From: Acidobacteriota bacterium
GTDB taxonomy: Bacteria > Acidobacteriota > Terriglobia > Acidiferrales > 2-02-FULL-67-57
Length of the DNA stretch: 12,647 nucleotides
Assembly: GCA_016189965.1 (NCBI GenBank)
Contig: JACPRL010000176.1
Coordinates: forward strand, 1-12,647
Reading direction: 5' to 3'
A program made the translations under genes and the position numbers. The notes below the pieces were generated by a model, which made no database searches, had not been told where the DNA came from, and saw only the letters and a program-made list of their open reading frames with translations. Each line of letters opens with the position of its first letter. The first letter of the stretch is position 1. Shown in pieces: positions 1 to 6,570 of the stretch.

Positions 1-600
1 CAGGCGGCGTTCGAGGCGGCAGGTCTGCCCAACCGACTGGTTTTCACGGGACCGCTCGAACCGATCAAGTTGGCCCTGCAGGTGGGGCTCTACACGGGCA
101 TCTTTCTGGCGGCGCCGGTCATCTTTTGGCAGGTATGGCTGTTCGTGGCTCCCGGACTCTACCGGCACGAGCGGCGGTTCGTGCTGCCCTTCGTGTTCTC
201 CTCCTCCGGCCTGTTCCTTCTGGGCGCCTACTTCGCCCATCGCGTGGTGCTGCCGCTGACGCTGACCTTCCTGCTGAGCTTCGGGCGGCAGTTCTTCGAC
301 CCCTTCATCCGCATCCAGGAATACTTCAGCCTGTGGCTGACGCTGGTGCTGTGGATGGGATTGATTTTCGAGTTGCCGGTGCTGATTTTCCTCCTCTCCT
401 GGATCGGCCTGCTGACGCCTGCCTTTCTTATCCACTACCTGCGCCACGCCATCCTGGGGATTGTGATTGTGGCGGCCTTCATCACGCCGACCACCGACCC
501 GTTCACCATGATCGTGTTCGCCGTGCCCATGATCGGGCTCTACGTCGTGGGGATCGGGGTGTCCTACCTGGTGAACCTGCGCCGGCGGCGCCGCGGTTGA
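1..600 (+). CDS. tatC: Sec-independent protein translocase TatC (5' end outside window)
   Basis: TatC is the polytopic inner-membrane receptor of the twin-arginine export pathway; it binds twin-arginine signal peptides and works with TatA/TatB. The frame is open from base 1, so the start lies upstream. 199 residues are visible, against about 250 for the whole family. The family motif is clear: 'FVAPGLYRHERR' (visible residues 48-59), whose Glu57 matches the signal-peptide-contacting Glu of E. coli TatC in 'APALYKHERR'. A second conserved acidic residue sits in a membrane segment (Glu124, 'LIFELPVLIF'), and 'TPTTDPFTM' (162-170) matches the conserved loop before the last helices. Hydrophobic segments lie near residues 27-49, 60-80, 108-134, 147-162 and 170-190. 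The C-terminus ends in a basic run RRRRRG. The TTG at 70 is internal, not a start. The stop overlaps the next gene's ATG by one base (TGATG), so the two are probably translationally coupled. Confidence 0.96.
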   Translation, partial: QAAFEAAGLPNRLVFTGPLEPIKLALQVGLYTGIFLAAPVIFWQVWLFVAPGLYRHERRFVLPFVFSSSGLFLLGAYFAHRVVLPLTLTFLLSFGRQFFDPFIRIQEYFSLWLTLVLWMGLIFELPVLIFLLSWIGLLTPAFLIHYLRHAILGIVIVAAFITPTTDPFTMIVFAVPMIGLYVVGIGVSYLVNLRRRRRG

Positions 601-1499
601 TGCGGCGGCTCGGCCTCGGCCTCTTGCTGGCTCTGCTCGTCAGCGGCTCGGCTCTCTCCGCCGGCCGGCAGGCCGACGACCGCGTCAGCGGCGAGCGGGC
701 GATGGGGCACGTGCGGCGGCTGGTGAAGCTGGGCGGGCGGCCCCCGGGCAGCGACGCCCACCGGCGCACCCAGCGCTACATCGCCGAGCAATTGCACTGG
801 GTGGGCCTGGACGTGGATGAGGTGGACTTCGTCGCCCGCACGCCCCGCGGCAGCCTCGCGATGAAGAACATCATCGGGCTGATTCCCGGGCGCTCGGACG
901 ACATCATCGTGCTTGCCGGGCACTACGACACGCTGGCGACGGACGGCTTCGTAGGAGCCAACGACGGCGGCTCGTCAGTGGCGCTGCTGCTCGAGCTGGC
1001 GCGCGTGCTCCGCCAGCGAGAGAACCCGCTGACCGTCTGGGTCGTGTTCTTCGACGGCGAGGAAGCGGCAGAACGCTTCGGTCCCGGCGACGGCTTGCAC
1101 GGCAGCCGCTACCAGGCCTTCGCCTGGCAACGCGATGGCGTGCTGGAACGTGTGCGCGCGGTCATTGTGGTCGACATGATCGGCGATAAAGACCTCACCC
1201 TCCGCCGCGAAACCAATTCCACCGCCTGGCTCACCGACCTCGTCTGGGCCGTGGCGCGGGAGAAAGGCTACGGGACGCATTTCCTCGACGAGGAGATCGC
1301 CGTCCTGGACGACCACGTCGCCTTTGCGCAGGCAGGCGTGCCGGCGATTGATCTGATTGACTTCGACTACGGGCCCGGCAACCGCTACTGGCACACCTCC
1401 GCCGACAAGCCCGACAAGCTCCACCCGCGCAGCTTCGAGATTGTGGGAGAAGTGATTCTGGAAACCGTCAAGCGGCTGACCCCTCCCGCGACACGCTGA
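600..1499 (+). CDS. Secreted M28-family / glutaminyl-cyclase-like zinc metalloenzyme
   Basis: A 299-residue protein that starts at the ATG overlapping the tatC stop. The frame is open further upstream, but that stretch is antisense-like sequence inside tatC, and this start gives a clean signal peptide: MRR, then a Leu-rich core, with cleavage near ALSA-GR (residue 21). It should act in the periplasm or as a lipid-free secreted enzyme. The fold signatures are those of M28 peptidases and close to animal glutaminyl-peptide cyclotransferase: GHYDT (His108), GANDGG (Asp122), FFDGEEA (Glu154/Glu155), VVDMIGD (Asp192), DDH (238-240) and YWHTSADK (His265). By analogy to human QC, Asp122, Glu155 and His265 would bind one zinc, with Glu154 as general base and Asp192 nearby. 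Both a peptidase with a second metal (His108) and a glutaminyl cyclase are possible; sequence alone does not separate them. There is no obvious ribosome site, in line with coupling to tatC. Confidence 0.9.
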   Translation: MRRLGLGLLLALLVSGSALSAGRQADDRVSGERAMGHVRRLVKLGGRPPGSDAHRRTQRYIAEQLHWVGLDVDEVDFVARTPRGSLAMKNIIGLIPGRSDDIIVLAGHYDTLATDGFVGANDGGSSVALLLELARVLRQRENPLTVWVVFFDGEEAAERFGPGDGLHGSRYQAFAWQRDGVLERVRAVIVVDMIGDKDLTLRRETNSTAWLTDLVWAVAREKGYGTHFLDEEIAVLDDHVAFAQAGVPAIDLIDFDYGPGNRYWHTSADKPDKLHPRSFEIVGEVILETVKRLTPPATR

Positions 1500-1511
1500 G
1501 GCGACTCGGCT

Positions 1512-3110
1512 CTACTCGAAGGTAACTTCCTCGCCTTGGCCTAGGCGGGAGTGTTTGCTAGCCAGCGCGTCGCGCCGGAAGGGGAAATCGGCGCGGTAGT
1601 GAGCGCCGCGGCTTTCCTCGCGGGCCAGGGCGCAGCGGGCGATGATCTCCGCCACCGTCCGCACGTTCTCTTCTTCGTAGTGGCTGCGCGTGGGCGACGC
1701 CGGCAGCGGCTGGGCGAGCGCGCGAAAGGTTTCGAGCGCCTGTGTGAGGGAGCGAGCATCACGAAGTATCCCTACCTTCTGCCACATCACGGCGCGAATG
1801 CGGGCCAGCCGCTGCTCGACCTCGGCCGCCGGCGGGTCTTTCTTCCCGGCGGCGACCGGCGCGGGGGTTGAGCCAGCTTTTGCGTGCTGGCGCGCGCTGC
1901 GCTTCTCCGCCGGATAGCCTTTTACCATCGCTTGGCCCGCGCGCGCCCCGAACACCAATCCTTCCAGCAGCGAGTTGCTGGCCAGGCGGTTGGCGCCGTG
2001 AACGCCGGCGCAGGCGACCTCGCCGGCGGCATAGAGGCCGGGGAGCGTGGTGCGGGCATCGAGGTCAGTGGCGACGCCGCCCATGGCGTAGTGCGCCGCG
2101 GGGCGCACGGGGATGAGGTCGGTGGCCAGGTCGAGATTGTATTGAGCGCACGTAGCCGCGATGCGGGGGAAACGGGCCCGGACGCGGTCGGGGTCGAGCT
2201 GCGTCATATCCAGATAGACAAACTCGCTGCCGGTGCGTTCGAGCTCGGCGATGATGGCGCGGGAAACGACGTCGCGGGGCGCCAGGTCGCCCGCCTCGTG
2301 GTAGCGCGGCATAAAGCGCTCCAGCTCGACGTTGCGCAGCCAGCCCCCCTCGCCCCGCAGCGCTTCCGAGAGCAGGAAGCGCGGTGCGCCCTTCACGTCG
2401 AGCGCCGTGGGATGGAACTGAATGAACTCCATGTCCTGCAGCACGGCCCCGGCGCGGTAGGCGATGGCGATGCCGTCGCCGGTGGCGACCGCCGGGTTGG
2501 TGGTTTCCGCGTAGACCTGACCCAGGCCGCCGGTGGCAAGCAGGACGGCGCGAGCGCGGATTTCGCTCGCCCGGCCGCGCTCCTCGTCGAGAATCTGCAC
2601 GCCCGCCACGCGGCCTTTTTCCACTATCAGGTCAGAGGTGAAGACGAAGGGAAGAAACTCGAGGCTGCCGAGCGCCCGGGCGCGGGAGAAAAGGACGCGG
2701 GCAATTTCGCGTCCGGTGGAATCGCCGTGGGCGTGCAGGACGCGTGAGCGGCTGTGGGCGCCTTCGCGGGTGAAGGCCAGGCGGGGGCCCTCGCGGTCAA
2801 AGGCGGTGCCCCAGTCGATGAGTTCCTGGATGTAGCGCGGGCCTTCTTCGACCATGATTTTCACCGCGGCTTCGTGACAGAGGCCATCGCCGGCCTTGAG
2901 CGTGTCCTGGTAGTGCAGGCCGATCTCGTCCTCGTCGCTCAACGCCACCGCGATGCCGCCCTGGGCGTACTGCGTGGCGGATTCGGTGAGTTCCGCCTTG
3001 CTCAAAACCAGCACACGGCCGGCGGCGGCCAACTCGATGGCGGCGCGCAGGCCGGCGATGCCGCAGCCGACGACGACGTAATCGACCTCGTGCGCAGTGG
3101 CAGACTTCAT
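1512..3110 (-). CDS. nadB: L-aspartate oxidase (NAD biosynthesis)
   Basis: NadB is a cytosolic FAD enzyme that oxidises L-aspartate to iminoaspartate, which quinolinate synthase NadA then uses. The 532-residue product fits the family (about 510-550). Visible features: FAD-binding GCGIAG (residues 15-20), TQYAQGGIA (46-54), HSRSRVLHAHGDSTG (119-133), EFIQFHPTAL (228-237), LLSEALRGEGG (246-256), DVVSR with Arg284, HYAMGGV with His340, and the C-terminal flavin-contact block GLYAAGEVACAGVHGANR (358-375). A low-complexity Ala/Lys/Pro linker (about 400-430) separates the catalytic part from the helical C-terminal domain. The frame runs open to 3860, but that extension is antisense to aroB; the ATG at 3110 directly before 'DYVVVGCGIAG' is the sensible start. 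nadA and nadC are not in the window. It converges on the metalloenzyme gene with a 12-bp gap and is divergent from aroB. Confidence 0.97.
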   Translation of the reverse strand: MKSATAHEVDYVVVGCGIAGLRAAIELAAAGRVLVLSKAELTESATQYAQGGIAVALSDEDEIGLHYQDTLKAGDGLCHEAAVKIMVEEGPRYIQELIDWGTAFDREGPRLAFTREGAHSRSRVLHAHGDSTGREIARVLFSRARALGSLEFLPFVFTSDLIVEKGRVAGVQILDEERGRASEIRARAVLLATGGLGQVYAETTNPAVATGDGIAIAYRAGAVLQDMEFIQFHPTALDVKGAPRFLLSEALRGEGGWLRNVELERFMPRYHEAGDLAPRDVVSRAIIAELERTGSEFVYLDMTQLDPDRVRARFPRIAATCAQYNLDLATDLIPVRPAAHYAMGGVATDLDARTTLPGLYAAGEVACAGVHGANRLASNSLLEGLVFGARAGQAMVKGYPAEKRSARQHAKAGSTPAPVAAGKKDPPAAEVEQRLARIRAVMWQKVGILRDARSLTQALETFRALAQPLPASPTRSHYEEENVRTVAEIIARCALAREESRGAHYRADFPFRRDALASKHSRLGQGEEVTFE

Positions 3111-3130
3111 CGGTAACCTGCAGCGAAGCG

Positions 3131-3159
3131 ATGATAGCGGAAGCGATGCGAGGAGGCAA
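3131..3159 (-). promoter_or_regulatory. Predicted sigma-70-type promoter for nadB
   Basis: On the minus strand there is a TTGCCT -35 (3159-3154), a 17-bp spacer and a TATCAT -10 (3136-3131; five of six to consensus). Transcription would start near 3124, leaving a leader of only about 13 nt before the ATG at 3110. A 9-bp direct repeat GAAGCGATG (plus strand 3125-3133 and 3140-3148) overlaps the -10 and the spacer and could be an operator; this is speculative. Confidence 0.45.
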
Positions 3160-3185
3160 ACGAGGCAGGGAAGCGCGGAGGGTGG

Positions 3186-3191
3186 TATAAA
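3186..3191 (+). promoter_or_regulatory. Possible -10 element for aroB
   Basis: TATAAA lies in the GC-rich nadB-aroB divergent gap, about 24 bp before the aroB ATG, and is the most AT-rich spot there. No good -35 sits 16-18 bp upstream (the best is GAGGCA, three of six). It could serve as an extended or activator-dependent -10, so this is only a candidate. Confidence 0.3.
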
Positions 3192-3215
3192 TAGCGGCGG
3201 AGAAGAGGCAGCACG

Positions 3216-4325
3216 ATGCGCGTCTCGACCATCTGGGTGCGCACACCTACGGCTCGCTATCCCATCTGGGTTGGGACGGGGCTGCTCGGCGCGAGTGGGC
3301 GCCGCCTGCGACAACTGCGGCCACGGCTCAAGCAAATGTTTATCGTCAGTTCGCCGCGCGTATGGGCGCTGTGGGGAAGACGGCTGGCGGAGGGCCTGCG
3401 GGGGGCGGGCATCGAGCCCGTGACGCTGCTCACGGATGACCGCGAAGAAGCCAAGCGGCTGGCGACCGTAGAGCGCCTGGCCGAGAAGCTGCTGGGGCAC
3501 GGCGCCGACCGCGGCGCGGTGGTGGCGGCGCTGGGCGGCGGCGTGGTGGGCGACGTCGCGGGATTCCTTGCCGCGACCTACATGCGCGGTGTGGCTTGTG
3601 TGCAGATACCGACGACGCTGGTGGGGCAGATAGATAGCGCCATTGGCGGCAAGACAGGCGTGAACCTGCGCGGCGGCAAGAACCTGCTGGGGGCGTTTCA
3701 TCATCCGCTGGCGGTGCTGGCCGACGTGGGGACGCTCGAGACGCTGCCAGCGCGCGAGTACCGCGCCGGGCTCTATGAAGCGGTGAAATGCGCCATTCTC
3801 GGCGACGCCGGGCTGTTCCGCTTTCTCGAGGAAAACCTGGCGGCGGTTCTCGCCCGACAACCGAAGGCGCTACGGCGCGTGCTCGTGCGCTCGATCCAGG
3901 TGAAGGCGCGCATGGTGGCGCGCGACGAACACGAGCGCGGGCCGCGCCGGGCGTTGAACCTCGGCCACACTTTCGGGCATGCCTTCGAGACGCTGGCCGG
4001 TTACCGCCACCTGCGGCACGGCGAAGCGGTCGGCTGGGGGCTGCTGGCGGCGACGCGGCTGGCCGTGCGCCTCGGTCGGCTTTCCGCGCCGCACGCCGAG
4101 CGCATCGAGCGGCTGGTCGGCGCCATCGGGCGGCTGCCCGCACTGCCATCAACGGAGCCGGAAGAAATCTACGCCCAACTCTTCGCTGACAAGAAGAAGC
4201 AAGCGAGCGAGCTCTATTTTGTGCTGCCGCGGCGGCTGGGCCGCGTAGAGATGGTCGCGGGCGTGCCGCGCGGCGACATCCTGGCCAGCCTGCGCCAACT
4301 CGCCGGCCGGCCACCGGCGCGATGA
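3216..4325 (+). CDS. aroB: 3-dehydroquinate synthase
   Basis: AroB converts DAHP to 3-dehydroquinate, the second step of the shikimate pathway, in the cytosol, using NAD+ and a divalent metal. The 369-residue product is the usual length. Key blocks: NAD-binding GGGVVGDVAGFLAATYMRG (107-125), PTTLVGQIDSAIGGKTGVN (132-150), GGKNLLGAFHHP (153-164), YRAGLYEAVK (182-191), NLGHTFGHAFE (248-258) and LRHGEAVGWG (266-275). The metal ligands by alignment to E. coli AroB are Glu188, His251 and His268. An AGAGG Shine-Dalgarno (3204-3208) lies 7 nt before the ATG and supports this start. The stop overlaps the next ATG (ATGA), so aroB and the methyltransferase gene form a coupled pair. That makes some sense, since chorismate feeds menaquinone synthesis. 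Confidence 0.97.
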   Translation: MRVSTIWVRTPTARYPIWVGTGLLGASGRRLRQLRPRLKQMFIVSSPRVWALWGRRLAEGLRGAGIEPVTLLTDDREEAKRLATVERLAEKLLGHGADRGAVVAALGGGVVGDVAGFLAATYMRGVACVQIPTTLVGQIDSAIGGKTGVNLRGGKNLLGAFHHPLAVLADVGTLETLPAREYRAGLYEAVKCAILGDAGLFRFLEENLAAVLARQPKALRRVLVRSIQVKARMVARDEHERGPRRALNLGHTFGHAFETLAGYRHLRHGEAVGWGLLAATRLAVRLGRLSAPHAERIERLVGAIGRLPALPSTEPEEIYAQLFADKKKQASELYFVLPRRLGRVEMVAGVPRGDILASLRQLAGRPPAR

Positions 4326-5071
4326 GCGAGCAGCCGCTTCCGCCCGGGACGCGCCCGGAAGGTGCGCGGAGCGAGGAGGAAGCGGCGCGCGCCGTGCAGC
4401 AGATGTTCGCGCGCATCGTGCCGCGCTACGACCTGCTGAACCATCTGCTGTCCTTCGGGCGCGACCGGCGCTGGCGCGAGCGGACAGCAGAGGCATTCGC
4501 CGCTCGGCTGGCCGAACCCGACTCCCGCGCCCTCGACCTCTGCTGCGGCACGGGCGACCTGGCGCTCGAGCTGGCACGGCGCAGCGGGGGCGCCGTCGTC
4601 GGCAGCGACTTCGTCCACGCCATGCTGGTGCGCGCGCACGCCAAAGCGCACCGGCAGCACCAACGCCTTCATTGGGTCGAAGCCGATGCGCTCGCGCTGC
4701 CGTTTTCCGACGCCTCCTTCGATGTGGTCACCGCTGCTTTCGGCTTTCGCAACCTGGCCAACTACCCGCGCGGGTTGGAAGAGATTCATCGCGTGCTGAA
4801 GCCGGGCGGGGAAGTGGGCATCCTGGAGTTCGCCCTTCCGACGGGAAGGGTCTTCGGGCGCGTCTACGGATTCTATTTCCGCCGCGTGTTACCGTGGGTG
4901 GGCCGCGTTGTGTCCGGCGTGCGCGGCCCCTACAGCTATCTGCCGGCCTCGGTGGAGCAGTTTCCCGACAGCGCCGGATTTGCCGCGTGGATGGAGCGGG
5001 TGGGCTTCCGCTTGGTGAGCTACCGCTTGTGGACGGGTGGAACGGTGGCGCTCTACCGCGGCCGGAAGTGA
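4322..5071 (+). CDS. menG: Demethylmenaquinone / ubiquinone C-methyltransferase (MenG/UbiE)
   Basis: A class I SAM-dependent methyltransferase that adds the ring methyl group in the last step of menaquinone (or in ubiquinone) synthesis at the inner membrane surface. 249 residues, as usual for the family. The UbiE/COQ5 signature 1 region is YDLLNHLLSFGRDRRW (36-51; the more usual form is YDxMNxxxSxxxHxxW). SAM motif I is LDLCCGTGDL (71-80), followed by GSDF (94-97), ADALALPFSDASFD (121-134), and the second signature RVLKPGGEVGILEF (157-170). PYSYLPASVEQFP (203-215) is also family-specific. I favour menaquinone because of the suspected acidobacterial origin and the absence of ubi genes here. 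It starts inside the aroB stop with no Shine-Dalgarno of its own, pointing to coupled translation. It converges on the next gene with a 7-bp gap and I see no clear terminator. Confidence 0.93.
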   Translation: MSEQPLPPGTRPEGARSEEEAARAVQQMFARIVPRYDLLNHLLSFGRDRRWRERTAEAFAARLAEPDSRALDLCCGTGDLALELARRSGGAVVGSDFVHAMLVRAHAKAHRQHQRLHWVEADALALPFSDASFDVVTAAFGFRNLANYPRGLEEIHRVLKPGGEVGILEFALPTGRVFGRVYGFYFRRVLPWVGRVVSGVRGPYSYLPASVEQFPDSAGFAAWMERVGFRLVSYRLWTGGTVALYRGRK

Positions 5072-5078
5072 GCGCGGG

Positions 5079-5648
5079 CTACTCGCGCGCCCAGCCGGGC
5101 TTTCCGCCGGCGCGGCGCAGCTCGTCCTCCAGGCTGGAGAGCTCGCGCTTCAGGTGCTCGATTTCCGCCTGCTTTTTGTTGATGCGGTTGAGCAGGTCTT
5201 GCAGTTCGCGGCCGCCGGCGGTGGTGGCGGAATACTGCTCGCGCATGGCGCGGTTGGGATCCTGGTAGAACTGCATGCGGGCCAGGTTGTACTCGCGTTG
5301 CAGGATGTCAACCTCGCGCTCGGCCGTGCGAATCGCTTCGCGCTTCTCGCGGAATTTATCGCGCCAGCACTGCTCGTCGCACTCTTCCTTCTTTTCTTCT
5401 GCGGCGGCTGCCGCGGGTGCAGCGCCGGCTTCCGCCGGAGGCGCCGCGGGCTCACCCAAGGTCGAAATGACCACGCCACCACGGGGAATGTCATCGTTCG
5501 TGAACAGCCGCACCTTGGAAAGGTCTTTCTTTGCCCGCTCGGCCCGCACGCGGCGGGCCACGTCGGCGAGGGATTCTTCTTGCGCTTGCGCCCAGCCGAC
5601 GCCCGCGAAGAGCAGCAGGACGCCGAGCATTACCGCCACTTTTCTCAT
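5079..5648 (-). CDS. Secreted coiled-coil protein of unknown function (acidobacterial type)
   Basis: No known function. I start it at the ATG at 5648 (189 residues) because the Shine-Dalgarno GAGGTG (5660-5655) sits 6 nt upstream; the GTG at 5657 and ATG at 5654 fall inside or right after that site. MRKVAVMLGVLLLFAG...AQA is a clear signal peptide with cleavage near residue 22, so the protein is periplasmic. Next come 'SLADVARRVRAERAKKDLSK' (26-45) and 'RLFTNDDIP' (47-55), a pairing I recall from acidobacterial hypothetical proteins. An Ala/Pro-rich stretch (65-84) follows, then a charged segment with a Cys pair (Cys90, Cys94) and helical heptad-like regions at about 95-128 and 146-180. It ends in 'ELRRAGGKPGWARE'. 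The Cys pair could form a disulfide or crosslink a dimer. It lies downstream of the prepilin peptidase gene on the same strand, separated by a 97-bp gap. Confidence 0.85.
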   Translation of the reverse strand: MRKVAVMLGVLLLFAGVGWAQAQEESLADVARRVRAERAKKDLSKVRLFTNDDIPRGGVVISTLGEPAAPPAEAGAAPAAAAAEEKKEECDEQCWRDKFREKREAIRTAEREVDILQREYNLARMQFYQDPNRAMREQYSATTAGGRELQDLLNRINKKQAEIEHLKRELSSLEDELRRAGGKPGWARE

Positions 5649-5654
5649 CGCCAT

Positions 5655-5660
5655 CACCTC
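5655..5660 (-). promoter_or_regulatory. Ribosome binding site that decides the coiled-coil gene start
   Basis: Minus-strand GAGGTG is followed by ATGGCG and then ATG (5648). Six-nt spacing to the 5648 ATG is normal; the two earlier in-frame start codons overlap or abut the site and cannot use it. Confidence 0.7.
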
Positions 5661-5696
5661 AGTGAATAAGCTACCTTCACTGGCGCTGCATTGCCA

Positions 5697-5725
5697 AGTC
5701 TACTCCGGCGCCCCAGCGAAATCAA
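5697..5725 (-). promoter_or_regulatory. Possible promoter for the coiled-coil gene
   Basis: Minus-strand TTGATT (5725-5720), a 17-bp spacer and TAGACT (5702-5697), each four of six to consensus. It would start transcription near 5690. An overlapping TTGGCA (5697-5692) is a better -35 but has a poor -10. The 97-bp gap after the prepilin peptidase gene is too long for simple coupling, so a separate promoter is reasonable. Confidence 0.3.
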
Positions 5726-5745
5726 GGCGAAGAGAAGCACAGCCG

Positions 5746-6570
5746 TCATTGGCTCAGGCTCAGGTAGGCGGCCACCAGCGGCTCGCCCCAGAACAGCGCC
5801 ACCAGCGCCGCCAGGCTGAGGTAGGTGCCGAAGGGCAGGCGGTAGCGGCGCTTCTTCTTGCGCAGCCAGATGTAGAGCCCGCCCACAGCCACGCCCACCA
5901 GCGAGCCCAGAAACAATGTTAGCCAGGTGAGCTTGAAGCCGAGAAACAAGCCCACCATGGCCATCAGCTTGACGTCGCCCAGCCCCAACCCCTCCACGCG
6001 CATCAGCCAGGAGAAGATTTCTCCCAGCAAGAAAAGCAGTCCGGCGCCGAGCAGGGCGCCTAACAGCGCATCCAGAACGGAGAGCGCGCGCGGCGCGGGC
6101 AACCCCAGGCCCAGCCCGCCCAGGGCCAGCGCAGCCGTCCCATCTCCCACCGGCACCCACAGAGCGAAGGCAAATCCGGCGGCGATGCCGGGAAAAGTAA
6201 CGGCGTCGGGCAGCCGCCGGTAGTGCAGGTCGGTGAAGGTCAAGACAATCAATGCCAGCGCCAGCAGCGCTGCCTTGAGGCCCGGTGCACTCAAACCGAA
6301 CTGGCGATAGGCCAGCAGCAGGACGACGCCGGTGAGCAGTTCCACCAACGGATAAACCGCCGAGATGCGGCCGCGACAGTGCCGGCAGCGCCCGCCGAGC
6401 AGCAGGTAGCTCAACAGAGGGATGTTGTCGTACGCGGCGATGGAATGGAAGCAGCGCGGGCAGCGCGAGCGCGGATGCACAATCGAGCGGCCGCGCGGCA
6501 GGCGGTGAATGCAGACGTTGAGAAAACTCCCCAGGCAGAGGCCGAAGACGAAGACCAGCGTCGGCGTCAC
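5746..6570 (-). CDS. pilD: Type 4 prepilin peptidase / N-methyltransferase (A24)
   Basis: An inner-membrane aspartyl protease that cleaves and N-methylates type IV pilin or type II secretion pseudopilin leaders. The GTG at 6570 is chosen as start: it overlaps the upstream glycosyltransferase stop as GTGA, has a TGGAG ribosome site (6580-6576) 5 nt before it, and places the N-terminal motif at the right distance. 274 residues. Visible: GLCLGSFLNVCIHRLPRG (10-27), the cytosolic methylase loop with two CxxC pairs (Cys37/Cys40, Cys62/Cys65) and conserved AVYPLVELLTG (71-81), first catalytic Asp114 in FTDLHYRRLPD, second catalytic Asp199 in GLGLGDVKLMAMVG, and terminal LPFGTYLSLAAL. All hallmarks of the bifunctional enzyme are intact. 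No pilin or pil/gsp assembly gene is in the window, so it is an orphan locus here, coupled to a glycosyltransferase. Confidence 0.95.
   Translation of the reverse strand: MTPTLVFVFGLCLGSFLNVCIHRLPRGRSIVHPRSRCPRCFHSIAAYDNIPLLSYLLLGGRCRHCRGRISAVYPLVELLTGVVLLLAYRQFGLSAPGLKAALLALALIVLTFTDLHYRRLPDAVTFPGIAAGFAFALWVPVGDGTAALALGGLGLGLPAPRALSVLDALLGALLGAGLLFLLGEIFSWLMRVEGLGLGDVKLMAMVGLFLGFKLTWLTLFLGSLVGVAVGGLYIWLRKKKRRYRLPFGTYLSLAALVALFWGEPLVAAYLSLSQ

Noticed and set aside
1884..2747. 287-codon plus-strand frame inside nadB
   Set aside because: Complement of nadB conserved motifs; composition bias explains the open frame.
3111..3860. N-terminal extension of the nadB frame on the minus strand
   Set aside because: It is antisense to aroB, whose protein motifs are clear, and the extension is low-complexity with no domain. 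The ATG at 3110 sits directly before the FAD-binding motif.
5072..5078. Terminator between menG and the coiled-coil gene
   Set aside because: The gap is 7 bp. GC-rich partial inverted repeats run into both coding ends but none has a clean stem followed by a T run.
5649..5657. GTG (5657) or ATG (5654) as start of the coiled-coil gene
   Set aside because: The GTG is part of the GAGGTG ribosome site and the ATG follows it directly; only the ATG at 5648 has normal spacing.
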